Below are positions 39,125-51,839 of a stretch of 64,000 nucleotides of DNA, piece after piece. The notes below the pieces were generated by a model. It was given only the letters and a program-made list of their open reading frames with translations. It did not search any database and was not told the DNA's origin. This DNA comes from Cynocephalus volans (lineage: Eukaryota; Chordata; Mammalia; Dermoptera; Cynocephalidae): assembly GCF_027409185.1 (NCBI RefSeq), contig NC_084469.1, positions 37,451,293-37,515,292 on the forward strand, read 5' to 3'. Each line of letters begins with the position of its first letter. The stretch's first letter is position 1. A program made the position numbers and the translations under genes.

Positions 39125-40915
39125 GGAGCTTCTGGTCAAGATGGCAGAAGAGACGGTCCCCAGCGTCACTGTCTCCCACAAATCAACAAATTTACAACTA
39201 TTAAAAAGCAATGACAGCCAAACTGGGGCCACTAGAGCTCAGGGGAAGAAGAGAAGAGACCTATGGAGTTCATGAAGGCAGGAGAAGCTGCAATGAGAGA
39301 AAGAAAGGCCTGTTCCCACCATCTCAAATCCTGGTTCCTTTAAGCCTGGAACTGGTGAGTGCATGGAGCAAGAGCTGGCAAAAGCCGCAGCTGTGCCCTT
39401 CGGATGAAGTTGCTTAGAGGCAGCAGGGGACAAGAGGACCTTGGCCCCCAGGCCAGCAAGGCCACTAACAGGGTTCCCATGGTCCCACATAGGAGTGAGG
39501 GGCCACGGACAACTGCAAAAAGGAGCCACTCAGAGGCTGGTGAGTCTTTGCAAGGGACCGGCACATGGCCCGTTCCACTGTAAATGCTTGGAGTATAGGC
39601 ATTGGGGAGATGGGCTCACCAGGGGAACACTGGGGCACAGCAAGGACAGCTGGTCTGCCCCCCAATCAGCCCAGGACCACTCAGTGGAGATTGGTCAGGA
39701 ATACAGAGCTGCAGGGGGTGCAGTTTGCTGAAAAGACTCAGGCCCAAGACCAGAGTTTCTACACTACCCAGGTGCACTGGACCTCATGGGACCTGAGAGT
39801 ATATACAAGGCAACAATTAAACTCTGAGCTGCACAAAAAGCCTTCCCCAGGGAATCAGCAACAAAGCAGCAATTTAGCTCAACCACAGGGCTCAAGTGCT
39901 GGTCCCCACAGGAAGTTCTCCCATCTTAGAAGTAAGCAAAGGACAAATTAGTTCCAGTGCAGAGTTTAAATGGTGGGAACAGTGAATAACCCAACACAGA
40001 ACTGAAAGAAAAAACAAAATACCCACAGATCAGAAACAGAGTTTGATATTAACTAGTGAAGGTTTAACACCACCAAAGAACACCTATAAAACCTAGAAGC
40101 ACCAGAAGCCAGGGAGTGGGGAAGACGAAGGGCCTCAGCCACAACCCCCCGACATCTGCATCCAGCCCAGTGACAACCCAGCTGCCACTGGAAGCCCCCT
40201 GGTCTCCCTGCCGAAATGAGGCGGGGGCCATGGGCTGCGATCATGCTCCACTTTCTTCTCCTTCCTGCCACCCTATTTCCCCTCCCCAACCCCCCGCAAC
40301 TGCTCTGCAACAATATCTCAGAATGAGGCATGGAGCTGGGTGAAGCCAAACCCAGCTGCAACCAGGTAAAGAGCACACCCAAAACACCATTTTCACACGG
40401 GTAGCCCTCCATAGCCACTGCAATTGCCATGGCTGCCACAAAAGTGGCAGCAGTCACAGTCTCTATAGCAGCAGTCACAGCCACCATGCAGCTGGTACAC
40501 CAGACTCTCAACCTCACTGACACAAAGAGAGGCACCAGCAGAGACCAAAAAAAAAAAAAAAAAAAAAAAAAAAGAAAGAAAGAAAGAAAGAAAGGAAAGA
40601 AAAAGAAGCGGTCCTCTCTTTCTACAAAGCCCACTCCAGAATAATAGAAGAAGCATCTAATTTACAATAACAGGAGAGGACTTGATCACACCTGTCTCAG
40701 TACTGGACAGATCATTTAGGTCAAAAGGCAACAGAGGAACAGTTAATCTATGAGATGGAGAGAACGAATCTGTGGTTATTAGAAGGGGAGGGGGATGGGG
40801 GAAGGAAGAGGGAAGGGAGAGATTGGATAAGGGGCATAAAGAGTAAGTATGATTTGTAACAATGAATATGCTAATAAAAAATAAATACAAAACAAAACAA
40901 CCCCCCCCCCAAATA
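39125..40915 (+). mobile_element. 1.8 kb non-coding composite retroelement (internally deleted L1-like)
   Basis: Bounded by the 11-bp duplication AGTCAGTGGTA at 39,114-39,124 and 40,916-40,926. In order: an L1 5' UTR-like opening (GGTCAAGATGGCAGAAGAGA C); about 1.4 kb of fairly GC-rich DNA without an ORF1 or ORF2 frame, including a C-rich block near 40,140-40,310; an A-tract running into (AAAG)n at 40,547-40,605; about 100 bp like the L1 ORF2 endonuclease region (AACAGGAGAGGACTTGATCA, TACTGGACAGATCATTTAGG); an L1-like 3' UTR (GATGGAGAGAACGAATCTGT, purine-rich run); and an AATAAA-rich A/C tail followed by C10. Only short chance frames occur. It must have been mobilised in trans. Confidence 0.75.
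40547..40605 (+). repeat. Internal A-tract and (AAAG)n
   Basis: About 26 A residues followed by AAAG units within the composite element. It probably marks a former poly-A tail or template-switch junction. Confidence 0.85.
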
Positions 40916-40929
40916 AGTCAGTGGTAAAT

Positions 40930-42320
40930 GTTGGGGAGGGTATGGGAGGAAAAGAGGTTGGGACCTCTTTGACAAATATTCACTTAGATATTTTCTTTTA
41001 ATAGAGGGCCTTGTGGAGGAAGAGTGATGTAAAAGCTTGCATGGGGAAGGGGAAACTGTTGAATTTGGTAAGACCTTAAGTGCCCAAGGGAACTTTTTGG
41101 CCTTGGCTCAGTAAATAATAGAAGTCGCTGGAGGTTTTGAAGGAATACAGAGGGAAAGAAAGGCAGAATATTGGCAGTAACATATTGGTTTCAGAAAGCA
41201 AGGAATTAACAGCAAAGAAAGAAAATACATTCAAATCCCTTGCCACTAAAATCAATAAACTGACCAATTTTGCTTATTTATTTATTGAAACATAAGTGTG
41301 GGCTATTTTGAAACTTGTGGGGTTTTTTTGGTAATACAGTTTTCATCAAAATGAAATAAATTTTAATTCACTCTCAGTTAAATCTCAGAGTCTAAAACTT
41401 ACTGGTTTGATGAGCTCATGCTTTTCAATTCTGTATTTTAAAGTGGTCAAAATAAAGTAATAAATTATCTCCCCCCCCCCAAAAAAAATCACTTGTATTT
41501 CCGTCAGTTCTGGAACTATACCTTTCAAAATAATATTTTCCTATGACTATGTTATTGATAATTAAATCTAGCTCCATAAACATTTATCCAGCACCTAGGG
41601 AAAATCTAATAGTGAAAATAAAGAAATAGAAGACAATGCTAAAAAAAAAGTAAGAAAGAAAGGAAGGAAGGAAGGAAGGCAGAATATTGGAGAAGTGAAT
41701 TTGGAAGTACAGTGTAGTCTGGGATGGAAGGGTAAAAGCTGGAGATCAGAGGCAAGTGAGATTTCTGATTGTGTGGATGGGGCTTAAGATATGAGATGAA
41801 TCTGAAATAGTCTGAAAGAGTGAGAGACTCCCAGGAAAGAGTCATAGACAGGCCAGATGGTATCTTTGAGGTTATCTGGTCCAACCCGCTACTAATATAA
41901 CTTGTCTAAGTGTAACAAGCACATTTTGAAATAGGTTCTTATACTGGAATATCCAGGTGTTCACTGTGTTCTCTAGGTCACCTTTGAGGAGTGCAGCATT
42001 CTCTAAACCATAGGATTTATTTTATTGCCCCTTTTTGCATCTATCCTCTCCGGAATGTTCCTATAGCACTGTGAGTCTTTCTGCCAGCTTTACCATGGGC
42101 TGCCATCTCCACCTAAAATTTAGAGCTATAAACCCCTTAAAAGGCTAACAGCTCCTCTCTGCTGGAGCCCTGGAGGAGATGGGATGGAAACAGCTCCTCC
42201 TTCACTTACCCCTTTGCCGTCCTGTTTCCCCAGTCTTTTCAAAACCAACACACTGACCGTGATCTATGCAAATTTCTTTATTGAAGTTCTAAAAAAGAGA
42301 ATTATAATGGTAGCAGGTAA
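40930..42320. other. Intergenic with simple repeats
   Basis: A short L1 3' scrap near 41,275, a C10/A8 run at 41,472-41,489 and a (GGAA)n run near 41,660-41,680. No gene. Confidence 0.5.
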
Positions 42321-42324
42321 AAAG

Positions 42325-42560
42325 CTGATAGCTAACTTTCATTGAGTACTTCCTACATGCTCACCACAGTACTGAGAGCTTTATGCACATGAATTTGTTT
42401 AATCTTTACTACAACCTGGTAGGGTAGGTATATATCGTAACCTCAGTTTTACAAAAGAGGAGACTGAGACCCAGAGAGATCTAGCAACATCCCTAATGTC
42501 ACACATCCATTCAGTGGTGGCACTGAAATTTAAGCCTAGCAAACGTGTCTTCAAAACCTG
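42325..42560 (-). repeat. MIR SINE, antisense
   Basis: Complement-of-MIR text: ATTGAGTACTTCCTACATGC, GAATTTGTTTAATCTTTACT, AGGAGACTGAGACCCAGAGA and GCACTGAAATTTAAGCC. Near full length. Confidence 0.9.
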
Positions 42561-42564
42561 CATC

Positions 42565-43055
42565 CCCAACTACTGTGCTGTCTAAAGATTCTCTGAAGAG
42601 AGCACCCGAGATTCAGCCCTTCCCGAGGGGGCCTCCCATCAACCCCGCCCCACAAGGTGGCTTTCGTGTCCTGAGGCTTGGGCTTTTGTTCCCAAGCTCC
42701 TTCACTTTCTTCTCTCTCCATGTAAGACTTTCACTCTGTTTCCTCAGGAAACTCCAACGTGTCTCTCCAGAAAAGCGCCCGCTCCATGTAGCTTTTCTGT
42801 TCCCCATACACTGTCCCAATTGTGAGTCCCATGAGCTTGAATAACACTCGGAGCACCAGGCAAATAAGAAGTGATGTTCACCAATGCTCAGGCTTGGGGA
42901 GGGGGAATCTAGCTTTGTGGATAGAGGTAGAAACAGATCTCCACCCCCCCAAAACAGTTCCCTTTCACTGTGGCTTGCCAGTTCCTTTAATAAATGACTT
43001 ATTAAAAGTAGGCATATCTCCCCCAAATGTACATTAATTTCTTTTTAAAATTAAA
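42565..43055. other. Intergenic, GC-richer, unassigned
   Basis: No repeat signature. Frames of 99 codons (plus) and 137 codons (minus) overlap without any protein resemblance. Confidence 0.35.
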
Positions 43056-43059
43056 AAGA

Positions 43060-43335
43060 TACACAGTAATAGACTTTTTAAGGGCAGTTTTATGTTTACA
43101 GAAAAATTGAGCAGAAAGTTTCAAATCCCCTCATGGCCCTTCCCTGCCCCACCCCAGTCTCCCCTTTTGTTAACATCTTGCATTAGTGCGGTACATTTGA
43201 TGAACCACTATTGATACATTATTACTAATAGAATTTCATAGTTTACATTAGGGTTCACTCTTCATGTTGTACAGTTCTATGGGTTTCAACAAACAAATAA
43301 TATCATGCATCCACCATTACAGTATCACACAGACA
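43060..43335 (-). mobile_element. Old L1 3' UTR fragment, antisense
   Basis: AAGGGCAGTTTTATGTTTAC, AATCCCCTCATGGCC, CCCCTTTTGTTAACATCTTG and GTTCTATGGGTTTCAACAAA match old L1M 3' regions. Confidence 0.7.
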
Positions 43336-43521
43336 TTAATTTCTTTTTCAGAGACAGTGTAGGTGAATAGCACATCGATGAAAGAATTTTCCTTGACTAC
43401 CAAGGCATCTGTCCCTGTAAGAAACCAATGGATCCCCACTGTTCTGCTGAGGAGCTTTGAATGTTCTTCCTGCTTGAGGTTGTTTCTCCCTAAAGAACTA
43501 CTGAATATTATATAGTACTCC

Positions 43522-43577
43522 CAGCAGGGTAATATATGTTATGTGCACTCAGCAGGGTAATATATGTTATGTTCACT
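43522..43577. repeat. 28-bp tandem duplication
   Basis: CAGCAGGGTAATATATGTTA TGTGCACT at 43,522-43,549 repeats at 43,550-43,577 with one change (TTCACT). Confidence 0.9.
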
Positions 43578-43579
43578 GT

Positions 43580-44765
43580 AGAAGTTCCCTAGAATCATAA
43601 AAATACTGAATTCCAAGCACACCTGGCCCCAAAGGTTATGGTTTGGAGTTGTGGACCTGTACTACTTAACACCCCCAGCAGGGTCTGCGACAGCACCTCA
43701 GAATCAAACGTCTTAATATTTCTGCAGTGAAATAATGTCCGCACATAAATGTTCACAGTCAGGGGGATAAATATCACTTTAAGTTTTTTTTACCCAAAGT
43801 GCACACTTAAAAAAAGTAAAAGCTTTTGTCTTTTCAAAGCATTTTGGATTTTAGAATTGCAGATAAGGGATGGTGGACCTAGATGCTACACAACAAAGTG
43901 GAATACATGTGATGTAAAAGGGACTATGGACACACAAAGGGGCAATTTTTTAAAGTGTATCAGTTAGTGTGTTTTTGTTAAAAGCAATGGAATTTCAACT
44001 CAAAGAAGCTGAAACAATAAATATGTCAGCTAATATACCTGAAAAGATCAGAGAGAGGTCTAGTGTAAGGCAGGGCTCGTTCCAGAAGTTCAGTGATACT
44101 ATCAAAGACTCAGATCCTTTTGGTCTGTCTGCTCTGACCCGTAGGTTATTTACTTCTCTTTTTGCAGAGGCAAGCAATCAACAAATATAAGGGGAGAAAC
44201 TATTGAAAAGAGGTAAGCTTTTGTTTTGTTTTAAATAGAGAGTATATGTGTTTGAGAGCAGAAGAGAGGGGCTGGGGGTGAATTGAAGTCTAGAGGTCCA
44301 GTTGAGCTGTCCTGGAGGAGGATGGGAAGAGAAGGGCTTGAGACAGAGAGAGACAGTGGGTGTTTGGCTTTGTAGCTAGGTTGTGGCAACTGGCTCTGAC
44401 ATGCTAAACCTGAACTGCTTGAGAGATGGACAGCCACAGCTGGTTACTGTGGAGCAGAGTCTCTTGGGATTGCTGTGGTCACAGAGCAGTTTTTTCTGCC
44501 AGGCCTGGCCACAGCCCTACCCCCCAAGCTACCTGAGAGCTAAATGCATCTGTTTAATCATTGCTGAAAGGATTTTGCTGTTGACTGTGCTCAGACATGA
44601 CTTCACAAATAAAAATGCACTTTCAGGGTATACGATGGGGTCCCTGAGCTTCCCTTTCTTGGTTTCAAGCAGTAACCATCACAGTGGTTTAACCAGATAG
44701 AATGTTAGTAAAATATATCCATGAAGGTTTCCAGGTCTCCTGTACCTTTATATGAAGATAATACA
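43580..44765. other. Intergenic, no gene recognised
   Basis: Mixed composition. Frames up to 105 codons on the plus strand lack protein resemblance. Part around 43,960-44,190 may be an unidentified old repeat. Confidence 0.35.
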
Positions 44766-44769
44766 TTTA

Positions 44770-44940
44770 TCTTGTAAGCTCTTTATTGAAGTATGATATA
44801 AATACAAAAAAGTAAACACTTACGATGACAACTTGATGAATTTTTACCAATTGAATACACCCAGGTAATCAGCATTCAGGTCAAAAACCAGAGCACCACC
44901 AGCACCCAGCAGTCCCCTTCTATATGTCAATCATTTTTAA
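44770..44940 (-). mobile_element. Old L1 3' UTR scrap, antisense
   Basis: TTTATTGAAGTATGATATAA, ACTTGATGAATTTTTACCAA and CACCAGCACCCAGCAGTCCC match old L1 3' ends. The following 44,950-46,110 has short simple repeats only. Confidence 0.65.
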
Positions 44941-46126
44941 ACTTAATTCAGTTGAGGGACGAGACTACCAAAAACTGTGGTCTGATTTTGAAATAGGGTG
45001 ATGGCAATTTTAGAGTGAAGTGTTAACTTGGTTATGTGAGTATTTCACTCCTGGCAGACTCTGGTCTCAGAAACACTTTACTCCTAAAAAAAAAAAAAAA
45101 AAAACTTTAAGCAAAAATCTGAATTGCCTACAGCAATGATTTTTATTTTTGGTACATCAGCAGAATCTGTCAAATGAACTTGTAAATTCATGAGACGTAG
45201 AAGATACGGATCTTTATTATGCAGCAATGAGTGAGCAGAGAAGCAAAACATAGCAAAAAAGTGGGGATGGTCTCTTAGTAATTTGATTCAGAATACTAAA
45301 TACATACTCTGTGAGTAACGTTTATCTTTTAATAGTCTTTTACTTTGTAAAGATGATTATTATGGAAGAAAATGGTCTTTTACCTCGTTTTATGCTAGTA
45401 GAATGTCAGTAGTATCTAGACAGTGCTTCTATATTTTTACAGAACATTAATATGTTTTCATTATTCTAATTTTTTTCCTTTTTATTTATGTATCTGTACA
45501 GATCGCACATCTGTCTGTCTATCTATCTATCAATCTGTATATGTAGACACACACACATATACATTCAATCCAATAAACATATGTATGCTTATATAAATGT
45601 ATGTTGAATTGAGGGTGGGACATATGAATACGGAGATGGTATGCGTGCTTTCAAACATCAGTGGTTAATTATAGTTTTATGTTATTTTTTTTCCTGCAGT
45701 AGGGTAGAAGAAGCAGTTGAAGACTGGAATGGGAAGGAATAGGATGGAGGGGGGATGTTGTAGAGAAAAGATGGGAGGCTGAAAGGTCATTGGAATTGCT
45801 TCTGCTGAAGTTGTCTGTCAAACCAAGAGGCCAGGCTGAGGTGGAGCTCCAGTGCTGCTGGTTTCCTTGCCTGTGCCTGGCCTCTGCTGGGACTGAGCAC
45901 AGGGAGAATGGTTGCCATTGGCTCTCCTGCTCCCAGGTGATTCAATGCTTTTCTGTTCCCTTTCCTCCAACCATATGTTGGCCAGGCCATGCGTTTACAT
46001 ATATCCATTTATTTGTAAGTACACACCCTCAACCCAGCACACATTTATCAGAAATATAGCAAACACTGACATATGTTTGGCTGAATATCACCAGTAGCCA
46101 AAGAAGTCTGGTGAATGTCAACTTTT

Positions 46127-46738
46127 TTTTAATTGTGAAAAAAACATTTAATGTGATATGTAGCCTCTTAATAAATTTTTAAGTGTGCAATACAGTATTG
46201 TTAACTATAGGCACAGTGCTGTACAGCAGTTCTCTAGGACTTACTCATTTTGCATAACTGAAACGTTATACCTGTTGAATAGTAATTCCCCATTTCCTCC
46301 TCCCCCCAGTCCCTGGCAACTACCATTCTACTCTGCTTCTATGAGTTCAACTAGTTTAGATTCTACATATAAATCAGAGTGTGCAATATTAGTCCTTTTG
46401 CGACTGGCTTATTTCACTTAGCATAATGTCCTCCAGGCATATCAAAATTGTCACTTATGACAGAATTCCCTTCTTTTTCCAGGATGAATAATACTGTATT
46501 GTGTGCATATACTACGTTTTCTTTATCCACTCATTCACCAATGATCATGTGCTGTTTCCACATCTTGGCTATTTTGAATAATGATACAATGAACATGGGA
46601 GTACAAATACCTCATTGAGATCCTGATTTCCATTATTTTAGAAAAATACTCGGAAGTGGGTTTGCTAGATCAATGATAGTTCTACTTTTAACTTTTTGAG
46701 GAACCTCCATACTGTTTTCTACAGTGTCTGCACCATTT
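46127..46738 (-). mobile_element. L1 3' end, 5'-truncated, with target-site duplication
   Basis: Complement of L1: TGTGCAATACAGTATTGTTA ACTATAGGCACAG, GTCCCTGGCAACTACCATTC and AGCATAATGTCCTCC, ending CATACTGTTTTCTACAGTG. Flanked by GTGAATGTCAACTTTT at 46,111-46,126 and 46,739-46,754 (exact). Confidence 0.93.
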
Positions 46739-46759
46739 GTGAATGTCAACTTTTAGGTA

Positions 46760-48495
46760 ACTATTCCATTGCAATTTGGTCATCATGAGTACAATTTCTA
46801 CTTCCCAAGAAATACCTATGCCAGTGGTTGTGACATTCTAAGCTTTTAACCTTTGATAATAAGAAACTTTTTGATAATAAAGAAATATTGGGAAGATCTT
46901 GCTCTTTGATTCTCAAAAAAAAATTGATTTTTTTTCAATCGAAGATAGTTTAAATCTAGTATTTTTCCCTTCCAAATATGGCTTACATCCAACACTTCAG
47001 ATTTATTACTTTTTGCCTTCATTTATTTAAATTTCCATTCAGGGTAATTGAAATGTAATGGATGGCCCTTGACACTTTGCCACAAAAGGACCATTGGAAA
47101 TGCAGCATTTCAAGGGGGAGAGTTTGTGGCCACAGTAAAAGTGGGATTGTATCAGCAGTCTGTGAAATAAAAACACAGTGATTTGGAAGCTCAGAATTGT
47201 AGGCTACTGACATGTTGAGGTCAAGAGAAGTTACAAATGTGCCTCTGTTAATGGAAAAGTGTGAGGGCGACTGGTGATTGGAGATCAAGTAAATGATAGA
47301 GGGAGGAGTTAAGGCAGCAGGCTGGAGAAATTTAGAGAGAGGAAGCCACTGGGAAGAGAGGACCAGTGCAGAGTTTGGAAGTGAGGATAATGGTAGTGGG
47401 CCTGTAAGGCCTGGAGAGTAGAAAGGGAAGGAAGAGGGGCAGGCTGGAAGAAATTAGAGAGGCTGAAATAATATGAGAGTTGGGTCCTGGAATATAAGAG
47501 AAGAGGACCTTGTGATACTGTGGTTTGCAGGGATGGAAGGAGAGCTGAGGCCAATGGCTGCAGGGTAGATAGAAAAGGGGGAAGTTACTTTCCAGTAAAC
47601 CCACCAGCATTCTACCTGCCTATAGAATTTTAGCTGCCAAATGGCATGAAAAACTAGTGTGCCTAGATACTGGATACAGAACATCATCTCTCAGTTTACT
47701 GAGCCTCAGGAAAGGCAAGAACTAGGTTTTCTGACTTGTGAATAAACATTTTGCTCTGCTAAGAAAAATTCAAAAACTCTGTCTCATCCACTTAAGTCTA
47801 AGTCAGAGGACTGAAGGCATTGTCCTGTGTCAAAACAGTTCATGTATTTGTTTGATCAGCTTAAAAGGATATTTCATTTGTCAAGTGTCCCAGAAATAGT
47901 ACATAAGACATTGGTATTGTATATTTTGCTATTAACTGATCATAGTTATATTAGACAACCACCTTAATAAATAAACATGTCTGGTGCAGAGATTTTTAAA
48001 AATTTATAAATTCATCCAAATATAGGAATCTTAGCTAAGGATGTAAAATATCCCAGCTGAAATGTTCACAGTGTTACCTTCCTGAAACAATGAAATAAGT
48101 TCATCTGAATGACAAATACGTCAGTTTAAGAAATGAAAGATATCTGCTAATAACAAAAGAAAAATATCCTTATTTCTTCTGGGGCTTTGCAGTGTCCCTT
48201 CTTCTTACACAGGCATGTCCTGAGCACAGTGCTAAGTAGAGTTGCCCTTGGGAAGATCAAGATCAGCTTCGTGAAACATGACTTGTGTTGAAAGACAAAC
48301 CGCCTTCATCTGGAACTTGTAAATTTGAGCTGGGAACACATTTGTCACATAGCGACCTTGAAGTAAACAGAGTGGCTGCTCCCCCAGAAATAGGATTTTC
48401 ATTTGCTGAGGGGGCTGGATTAAATAATCTTTCTTTTCTGGTATAGCTCAAGTCCTCTATGGCTCATTCCTCTGCCTTTTAAAAATGCCTGTGGC
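46760..48495. other. Intergenic, purine-rich in the middle
   Basis: No gene or repeat recognised. 47,285-47,590 is strongly purine-rich on the plus strand (GGAGGAGTTAAGGCAGCAGG style), which produces stacked open frames on the opposite strand. Confidence 0.4.
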
Positions 48496-48499
48496 AAAG

Positions 48500-48880
48500 G
48501 ATTCTCAAATCGTCTTGGTGGAGGTATAAACTGAGGCAGCATCTTAAAATGGGCAACTTGGGAGTATCTGTCAATGCTTAAAATGCATAAATCCTCTGGG
48601 CGAGCAGTTCTACTTAACTTAACTGAAGAGAAATTTAACTTCTACACTTAGTTGCACAGTGCAGAACCAAAGTATACACACAAGATTCACTGTAACAATG
48701 TTTGTAATTTAAAAAAAAAAGGTGGGAAAACCCCCATATACCCATCAACGGGAGACTGATGGAATACATTATGAATACCAATTCAGTAAAATAATAATCA
48801 ATATTAAAAAGTTTGAGATAGATCTATACATGTTCATTTATTGTATTCTTACCTTCATGAGAACATATATTTTTGTCTTT
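48500..48880 (+). mobile_element. Old L1 3' fragment
   Basis: GGAGGTATAAACTGAGGCAG, CATATACCCATCAACGGGAG ACTGATGGAATAC and related text match old L1 ORF2 tails in sense orientation. DNA from 48,890 to 50,255 holds nothing I can name. Confidence 0.65.
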
Positions 48881-50259
48881 TTTCCTTCCAGCATTTAAAA
48901 CAGTACCTTATGGATGCTAATAACTTTTTTAAGTGAATAAAGGAAAAACAAATAATTTTTTAAAAATGAGTTTAAAGATGCCTGTTATAAATGCCCTACT
49001 AGCACTCTGTATTCCCCAAGGCATTTCATAATGAGATCCTTGGTCTTTCCCAGCTGCAATTGCAGGAGATATGAATATTTCATACCACCCTGCCGTTGAA
49101 GAGTAGGTGGCTTTGGTTAGTAGTGGTAAAGCTTAATCCCAAATTTTGATTACATTCCCTGGGGTTGTAGAGGTGGAGGCTGAGAAAGAGCCACTAAATG
49201 GCCACCTGCAAACACTATTTGCTGTTCAGAGCATTCTGCAAACGATGCTCATGGCTGCAGACAGTTTGACTATGCTCGAAAGTGAATATGAGAGAAATTG
49301 CCAGCTGTTCCATTTGAAAACATTTTACTTGATTCCTCATTAGTTTTAGCACAAACTCTTTAGCTCAGCAAAGTTGACTCCTTAAATGAGATGAAAGATT
49401 TCCAAATAATGTAGGTTTTCAATGAACATGATGGAGTTATACTTTCTCATATCAGGGAGTGTGAAGATACATGCTTAGTGAAAAGAGAGTAATTTAAAAA
49501 TATTCTTTCCTGAATTAATAATATAAAAGATTTAAAAATCCTAACATTAACCTAATTTACCTGTATTGCCATAGATCGAAAAGCACAATTTCATTCCCCT
49601 TTGCTGTTTTATTTCTTTGCTGTCTTGTTTATTTATTTTTTTAAATTTTCCATTCTGTATATTTAAATGAAGCACCGGGGGTGTGTGTGTGGATATACTC
49701 TTACAGGATTTTGAAATTTATAGCTTCACACTCCCAAGTCCTTAATAGAATAAATTGTAAGGCCTAATAAATATAACCACACCTGTTGGTGAAAGATCTA
49801 CATTACAGAAAATAAAACTACTGCTTATTCTCCTCTGCATGTTTGTAAAAGTACTTAAGGATTTGTTTCAAAGTTGACATCATCATAAAACTTGCTGAGA
49901 TGGTGGGTGCTGGATTTACAAGAACACTCCCTCAGCACCCTTGTTGCAGTGGATAAGCCAAGTATTGGCAGCCTGTCACAGCCTCTGAAATTTGTGTGAC
50001 TCTGATATAGTACGATGTAGAAATTTAGAAGAGTGAGTATAGCTTCTGATTGACAGATATTCGGCTGTCAGGACCATGGTATGGATGCTCTACGGCCTTC
50101 TTATTTTGGGGAACAGGATTGAAGGAGATTAGCCACGTCATTGCTTACCATTAGCTACATCCTGCCTCCATCTCTATGTCCTCATAATAGACTAAAGGAA
50201 GAATGCAAAGAAATGTATTAGAAAATTGAACTTTCTCATACAATTGGAACCCAAAGCCG

Positions 50260-51300
50260 CATTTGTCAGTTTATTTCTGCACACAGCTTCCCCTATTATT
50301 AACCTCTCTCTCTCTTATTAGCATGGCACATTTATTACAATTCCTAAGTCGATGTCGATACATTATGATTACCTGAAGTCATAGTTCATTCAGATTTTCT
50401 TAGTTTTTGCCTAATATTCACTTTCTCTTCCAGGATCCCATCCAGTATACTGCACTGCATGTAGTTGTGGGGTCTCCTGAGGCTCCTCTCAGCTGAAGCA
50501 CTTTCTCAGACTTCCTTGCTCTTAATGACCTTGACAGTTTCGAGGAATTCTGCTCTGGTACTTTACAGGATGCCCCTCTCTTGTCTGGTGTTTTTCTTAT
50601 TATTAAATTCCTCAGTTTTAAGGAGTACTGCTGTGAGAATACTGCTTAAGAGAGGATGCCCTCTCTTGTCTGGTGTTTTTCTCAGGTCTGCTGTTATGGG
50701 TTTGACAGACGAAAATGCTACAGAGGTGAAGTGCCATTTTCAGTCGCATCACATTCCATCCACATGATTCATGATGGTTAATATTAACTTTGAACACCTG
50801 GCTGAGGTAGTATTTGTCAGGTTCTCCACTCTAAAGTTACTCTTCTCTTACCCTTTCCATACTGTACTCTTTAGAAGAAAGTCATGGGGGTTCATGCTCC
50901 CCCTCCTTAGGCAGAATATCTACATAAATTATTTGGAATTCCTTTGCATAGAAAACTGGCCTCTTCTCCACTGTTTATTAATTTATTCAAGCATTTATTT
51001 ATATCCAGTATAGATTCATGGACACATTTTATACTTTAGGTTATAATCCAATACTACTTTATTTTGATGATCAAATGCTTCCAACTTTGGCCACTGGGAG
51101 CTCTTTTAATTGGTTCCTGTGCTCCTTTGACACACCCCCATTATTGCATATGGGGGTTATTTGTTTGTTTGTTTCTTTTAGTACTTCCTTACTTTCTGGC
51201 ACTACAAGATGCTCCAGGCTCATCTTGTATATTTCTTTCCCTAGTCCTTGATTCAGCTATTTCTTTAAGGAGCCCTAGTTCCCTTTATTTGATAATGTCT
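50260..51300 (-). mobile_element. Old L1 3' region, antisense
   Basis: AGGATCCCATCCAGTATACT GC, GTTGTGGGGTCTCCTGAGGC and GGCTGAGGTAGTATTTGTCA are diverged versions of the segment at 35,134. A 27-bp piece (GCCCTCTCTTGTCTGGTGTT TTTCT) is duplicated at about 50,572 and 50,658. Confidence 0.65.
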
Positions 51301-51839
51301 GGGATCTAGATGTGCTCATTGCTACCACAGTGTCATTTCTTTTAGGCTTTTTCAGCTGACAGAGCAAAGGAGTACATGTGTGTATACTAACATGTATATA
51401 CACTTATCTATATGTTTCAATCCATATATTAAGCTATGCATGAGTTCATACTGATGAACTTTCATCCGTTACCAGCCTTTTCCCCTTGCTTATCTGTAAT
51501 CTCTCACTCCAAGAGTGAGAAACTTGGCTCCCATGATTGGTCATCCATTTACTTAATTGTTCAATTACAGTAAATATGTATAGCTGTATCAGAATTATTT
51601 ACTCTGTGCCCCCATGGAAATCAGCTTAACCAACTAGAGTATGGTGCTTATGAGCAAGTCCTTTTGCTTTTTTAGTCTTACAGACACCACTAATTTCAAA
51701 GTTACTTAGGTTAGAAGCTTTTCTGCACATCTTCTACAGTAAAGTTGTTTCATAAATTTGTAATGTAGTTAGATTCTCTTGTCATAGTCTGCATTCCTTA
51801 CTGGTATCCCCTGGCCTCCTAAATGATTTTTTTAATTTG

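Noticed and set aside
40053..40634. 193-codon minus-strand open frame
   Set aside because: Its first residues are the complement of the A-tract and (AAAG)n, and the rest is low-complexity non-coding retroelement sequence.
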